DNA of 64,000 bases from positions 1 through 64,000 of the forward strand of contig NZ_BEWA01000010.1 in NCBI RefSeq assembly GCF_003112535.1, read 5' to 3'. The notes under the pieces were generated by a model. That model saw nothing but the letters and a program-made list of their open reading frames with translations. It did no database searches and was not told where the DNA came from. The position numbers and the translations under genes were made by a program. This document shows positions 60,613 to 64,000 of the stretch, piece after piece; within the stretch, counting starts at the first letter, position 1; the number at the start of each line of letters is the position of its first letter. This DNA is from Streptomyces rishiriensis (lineage in GTDB: Bacteria; Actinomycetota; Actinomycetes; Streptomycetales; Streptomycetaceae).

Positions 60613-61491
60613 TCACGCCGGCGAGGTCAGCAGGTCGGCCAGTACGTCGGGCCGTTCCAGGGCGATGAAGTGGCCGGCCTGCGGGACCTGGGTGAAGTCG
60701 GCGGCCGGCAGCAGCTTCTTGTCGGCTTCCCGGTCCGAGGGGCGGGACCAGTCCATTTCGCCGTAGACGAGGTGGACGGGGGCCTTGACCTCGGGGTAGC
60801 GCGAGCGGGCCGCGATGAGGCTGGGCAGGGCCTGGTAGACGCCTCGGGCGACGGTCGGGTAACCGGGGCGGCTTCCCACCTGGAGGAGCTCGTCCACGTA
60901 GTCCTCCCTCAGCGCGCGCTTGTCGCCGAGGCCGCCTTGCAGGATCCTGCGGAACACGGCCCTGGGCTCCACTCCGGCGATCACCGGGCCCACTCCCGGT
61001 GCGAGGACCCCGCCGACCACCACACGGGCGAGGAGGCCGGAGCGGGCGATCCCGTCCGGGAAGTCGTAGGCGTTCACCGCGACGACGCGTCGGACGCGCT
61101 CCGGCAGATCGGCCGCGGTGGTGAGCGCGAGCACCGCGCCCATGGACTCGCCGACCAACGTGACGTCGTGGAGGTCGAGTTCGGTGAGGAGCCGTTCGAC
61201 GCCCGCGCGCATGGCCGGCTCGTCGTACGAGGCGCCGGGCACGATCTCGGAGTAGCCCATCCCCGGCAGGTCGAGGGCGTACACGGTGTAGTGGTCCGCG
61301 ATCAGCGGGATGAGGAGGCGGAAGTGCTCGGCCTGGGTGCGCACGGTGTGCAGCAGGACCAGGGGAGCGCCGGCGCCCGCCTTGAGGTAGCGCAACGTCC
61401 CTTCGTGACCGCGGTGGCCGGGGCGCGGTGCGATGGTGTGGGTGGTGGTCCCCGGGATGTGCATCGTGGGGCGTGACTCGTGGAGGGGCAT
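60613..61491 (-). CDS. Alpha/beta hydrolase
   Basis: A 292-residue hydrolase. The nucleophile elbow is LVGESMGAV (Ser in GESMG), the acid is probably Asp in YGEMDWSRP, and the base His is in QAGHFIALERP. The oxyanion region reads LLHTVRTQAEH, unlike the usual HGxP. It lies 24 nt downstream of the SDR gene on the same strand and is probably co-transcribed from the operator-bearing promoter. Confidence 0.9.
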   Translation of the reverse strand: MPLHESRPTMHIPGTTTHTIAPRPGHRGHEGTLRYLKAGAGAPLVLLHTVRTQAEHFRLLIPLIADHYTVYALDLPGMGYSEIVPGASYDEPAMRAGVERLLTELDLHDVTLVGESMGAVLALTTAADLPERVRRVVAVNAYDFPDGIARSGLLARVVVGGVLAPGVGPVIAGVEPRAVFRRILQGGLGDKRALREDYVDELLQVGSRPGYPTVARGVYQALPSLIAARSRYPEVKAPVHLVYGEMDWSRPSDREADKKLLPAADFTQVPQAGHFIALERPDVLADLLTSPA

Positions 61492-61515
61492 CTCGTCGGC
61501 TCCTTGTCCGGCGTA

Positions 61516-62217
61516 CTACTGGGCCAGCTGGGGGTACAGGGCGGCGAGGTCGCCGGCGAGACCGGCCTTGACCTGGCGCGAGATGTCGTCCGCGAGTACT
61601 TCGTACGCTCCCGCTTCGACGCCGTCGAGGGCGAGTGCGGCGACCTCGCGCGGGTCGGACTTGGGCGCGACGACGCCGGCCGTCAGGTCCGTGTCCACGT
61701 ATCCCACGTGCAGTCCGGTGACGGCGATGCCGCGCGGCTGGAGCTCCAGGCGCAGGGAGTTGGTCTGCGACCACAGGGCGGCCTTGGAGGCGCTGTACGA
61801 GCCGCCGAGGGCGATCCAGGAGAGCGCGGAGTGCACGTTGAGGAGGTGGCCGCCGCCGTTGCGCTCGATGACGGGCGCGAAGGCCCGGGTGAGCAGCAGC
61901 GGGCCGTAGAAGTTGGTCTCGAACTCGCGGCGTACGTCGTCGACGGGGGAGTCGAGGAAGGACGCGCCGACCGAGGCGCCGGCGTTGTTGATCAGTACGG
62001 TCACGTCTCCCGCCTGTGCGGCGGCGGCCGCCACGGAGTCGGGGTCGGTGACCTCCAGCGCCACCGGGACCGCGTCGGGGTGCGTCACGCTGCGCGGGTC
62101 GCGGGCCGTGGCGTAGACCTTGCCGGCGCCGCGTGCGTAGAGCTCCTCCACCAGTGCCTTGCCGATGCCGCGGCTGCCGCCGGTGACGAAGACGTTCGCG
62201 CCCTTCAGAGCGGTCAT
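61516..62217 (-). CDS. Short-chain dehydrogenase/reductase (SDR)
   Basis: A 233-residue SDR. The cofactor motif is VFVTGGSRGIGKALVEEL, then NNAG and the catalytic set S (NVHSALSW), Y and K (YSASKAAL). The ATG at 62217 has ATTCTGTGGAGGTAGTC upstream (GGAGG). It begins an operon with the alpha/beta hydrolase. Two palindromes lie 20-60 bp upstream. Confidence 0.92.
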   Translation of the reverse strand: MTALKGANVFVTGGSRGIGKALVEELYARGAGKVYATARDPRSVTHPDAVPVALEVTDPDSVAAAAAQAGDVTVLINNAGASVGASFLDSPVDDVRREFETNFYGPLLLTRAFAPVIERNGGGHLLNVHSALSWIALGGSYSASKAALWSQTNSLRLELQPRGIAVTGLHVGYVDTDLTAGVVAPKSDPREVAALALDGVEAGAYEVLADDISRQVKAGLAGDLAALYPQLAQ

Positions 62218-62236
62218 GACTACCTCCACAGAATGA

Positions 62237-62252
62237 GAAACCGATCGGTTTC
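62237..62252. promoter_or_regulatory. TetR-type operator 1 (perfect 16-bp palindrome)
   Basis: GAAACCGATCGGTTTC, a perfect palindrome, 20 bp upstream of the SDR start codon. It shares the core AAACCGATCGGTTT with the site at 62261. Confidence 0.9.
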
Positions 62253-62260
62253 CACCACCG

Positions 62261-62276
62261 TAAACCGATCGGTTTC
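62261..62276. promoter_or_regulatory. TetR-type operator 2
   Basis: TAAACCGATCGGTTTC, the same core as operator 1, with centres 24 bp apart. Confidence 0.9.
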
Positions 62277-62387
62277 TCGATGCAAGTACGCGAGGGGAAT
62301 CGGCCGCGTCGGAGGAGTGGGGTGGAGCATGCGGCCCGCTTCCCCGCCCTGCCGTGGGCATGGGGGCGGGCCGTTGGCTTGCGCTGT

Positions 62388-62406
62388 GGAAACCGATCTG
62401 TTTTCC
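62388..62406. promoter_or_regulatory. TetR-type operator 3
   Basis: GGAAACCGATCTGTTTTCC, a diverged copy of the same site, upstream of the MFS gene. Together with operator 4 it forms a larger inverted arrangement around CCTAGG. Confidence 0.8.
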
Positions 62407-62411
62407 TAGGT

Positions 62412-62429
62412 GGAAACAGATCGGTTTCC
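62412..62429. promoter_or_regulatory. TetR-type operator 4
   Basis: GGAAACAGATCGGTTTCC, 40 bp before the MFS start; again about 24 bp from its partner. Confidence 0.85.
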
Positions 62430-62468
62430 GCCCGGTGGCTGGCCTATGGACTGCAACCAAGGGGAAAA

Positions 62469-63967
62469 GTGAGTACCACCTTCGACCGCGGAGCGCCCGT
62501 CTCCGGGACATCAGGTTCGGGCCGCCGCGGCTCACATGCCGTGCGCTGGTGGGTGCTTGTCGTGCTGGGCACGGCGCAGCTCATGGTCACGCTCGATGCG
62601 ACCGTCGTGAATATCGCGCTTCCCGCAGCGCAACACGACCTCGGGTTCAGCGACGGCAGCCGGCAGTGGGTCATCACCGGTTATGCCCTGGCGTTCGGCA
62701 GCCTGCTGCTGCTCGGCGGCCGGCTCGGTGACCTGTTCGGCCGGCGTACCACCTTCGTGACCGGCCTGGTCGGTTTCGCGGGTGCGTCCGTCCTCGGCGG
62801 CGCGGCCACCAGCTCGACATCCTCGTCACGGCACGCGTGGCCCAGGGTCTCTTCGCCGCGCTGCTCGCGCCTGCGGCACTGTCGCTGCTCAGCGTGACCT
62901 TCACCGACCCGAGGGAGAGGCCGAAGGCGTTCGGCGTCTTCAGCGCGCTGGCCGGTGCGGGCGGCGCGATCGGACTGTTGCTCGGCGGCATGCTCACCGA
63001 ATGGGCGTCGTGGCGCTGGGTGATGTACGTGAACGTCGTCTTCGCGGCCGTCGCGCTGATCGGCGCGGTGCTGCTGCTGGCCAAGCCCGCGGTCACCGGG
63101 CGGCCCAGGCTCGACATTCCCGGCACCCTCGTGGTGAGCGCCGCGCTGTTCGCCGTCGTCTACGGCTTCGCGCACGTCGAATCCACCCGTTGGACCGACC
63201 CGGTCAGCCTCGGCTCCATGGTCGCCGGTGTGGCGCTGCTCGCGGTCTTCGTCTGGCTGGAGTCCAGGGTCGCGCATCCGCTGCTGCCGCTGCGACTCGT
63301 ATGGGACCGCACCCGCGGGGGTTCGTTCCTGACGGTGTTCGTCATCGGCATGGGGATGTTCTCGATCTTCCTCTTCCTGACCTACTACCTGGAGGCGAGC
63401 ATCGGCTACTCGCCGATCAAGACCGGACTGGCGTTCCTGCCGATGGTCGCGGGCATCGTCGCCGCGTCGACCACGGCGCCTTCGCTGCTGCTGCCCAGGG
63501 TCGGCCCGAAGATCGTGATCAGCGCCGGCTTCCTGGTCGCCGCGTCCGGCATGGCCCTGCTGACCCGGCTCGAGCTGGACAGCGCCTACCTCGCCGACAT
63601 CATGCCCGGTCTGATCCTGCTGGGTCTCGGCCTCGGCGGAGTGATGGCCACGGCGTTCCAGGGCGCGACCGCGGGCATACATCACGAGGACTCGGGCGTC
63701 GCCTCGGCGCTGATCAACACCGGTCAGCAGGTGGGCGGTTCGATCAGTACGGCACTGCTGACCACCGTCGCCTCGTCGGCCGGGACCGACTACCTGTCCT
63801 CGCACAAGCCCGGCGCGCTGACCATGGCCCAGGCCGGAGTCGAGAGCTACACGGCCACCCTGGCGTGGGGCGCCGGGTTCTTCGTGGTCGGAGCCGTCCT
63901 GTCGGCGCTTCTGATACCGAACGCGCCGCTGGCGCCGTCGGAGGGCGAGCCCGTGATCGCCCACTGA
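62469..63967 (+). pseudogene. DHA2-type MFS multidrug exporter interrupted by a single frameshift
   Basis: The GTG at 62469 follows AAGGGGA. The 5' frame reads QLMVTLDATVVNIALPAAQH and GGRLGDLFGRRTTFVTGLVG, classic motif D1/A of 14-helix exporters, then becomes nonsense after GGAAT at about 62811. The next forward frame picks up with LDILVTARVAQGLFAALLAP and continues with normal codon use to 63967 (GFLVAASGMALL, SALINTGQQVGGSIS). The usual sequence is S-F-D-I-L, so one T is missing at about 62813-62815. Intact length would be about 499 residues. A sequencing error is possible. Confidence 0.85.
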
Positions 63968-64000
63968 GCCCGGCTCCGGAGTGAGAGATGCCCTGCCACC

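Noticed and set aside
1..64000. tRNA, rRNA, insertion sequences, integrases or prophage genes
   Set aside because: None could be recognised by reading; a covariance-model tRNA scan was not possible here, so small RNA genes cannot be fully excluded.

Overview
The window is a very GC-rich actinobacterial chromosome segment, almost certainly Streptomyces. Supporting signs are near-universal G/C at third codon positions, many GTG starts, GGAGG-type ribosome binding sites, probable leaderless genes (a -10 box 6-7 nt before GTG), many secreted hydrolases and sensor systems, an exact CebR-type operator, and hairpin terminators without T-runs. No rRNA, tRNA, CRISPR array, transposase or phage gene was recognised. 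It reads as chromosomal arm-type DNA with many regulators and several decaying genes.

Layout. 0-11.2 kb: a membrane-anchored XRE-type regulator, a secreted I36-type inhibitor, a decayed serine hydrolase, a NarL-type two-component pair, a PmtA-like methyltransferase, a GNAT, an aldo/keto reductase, a VOC protein divergent from a LysR regulator, and small zinc-ribbon, membrane and lipoprotein genes. 11.2-20.1 kb: a large secreted BNR-repeat protein, a Ser/Thr kinase translationally coupled to a membrane protein with a similar ectodomain, snapalysin, a ChrB-like/MFS operon and a flavodoxin-like reductase. 20.2-24.9 kb: a subtilisin-like lipoprotein, then two IclR regulators around a cyclase-family hydrolase and a stand-alone NIF3-insert-like protein. 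25-30.7 kb: a GH30 glucuronoxylanase behind a CebR box, a PadR/membrane-protein divergon, and a GH54/CBM42 arabinofuranosidase behind a near-consensus promoter.

30.9-36.6 kb: a four-gene molybdenum hydroxylase operon (2Fe-2S, FAD, Mo subunits and XdhC; PaoABCD-like), divergent from a TetR regulator with two operators. 36.6-42.1 kb: a YrhK-like membrane protein, an NfeD-like/flotillin pair, a methyltransferase and an amidase. 42.4-48.2 kb: a multidomain secreted GH3 enzyme, an acyl-CoA dehydrogenase with its PadR regulator, and a tiny Cys-containing peptide gene upstream. 48.3-50.4 kb: an unknown membrane protein and a decayed class III lanthipeptide synthetase (LanKC). 50.5-56.6 kb: a SpoIIE phosphatase, an Lnt-like N-acyltransferase and a second NarL-type two-component pair, all on the minus strand. 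57-64 kb: a frameshifted metallo-hydrolase, small proteins, an XRE regulator divergent from an SDR, an alpha/beta hydrolase plus SDR pair, and a frameshifted DHA2-type MFS exporter. The last two units share four copies of one palindromic operator.

Themes. Plant-polysaccharide breakdown (XynC, AbfB, GH3) is spread over 20 kb. Proteolysis and its control (snapalysin, subtilase, I36 inhibitor) recur. At least four loci are broken (serine hydrolase, LanKC, metallo-hydrolase, MFS); the last two carry single-base shifts that could be sequencing errors. The candidates most worth follow-up are the kinase/ectodomain pair, the LanKC remnant with the nearby short peptide, the NIF3-like/cyclase/IclR cluster, and the four-operator array lacking an obvious cognate regulator.
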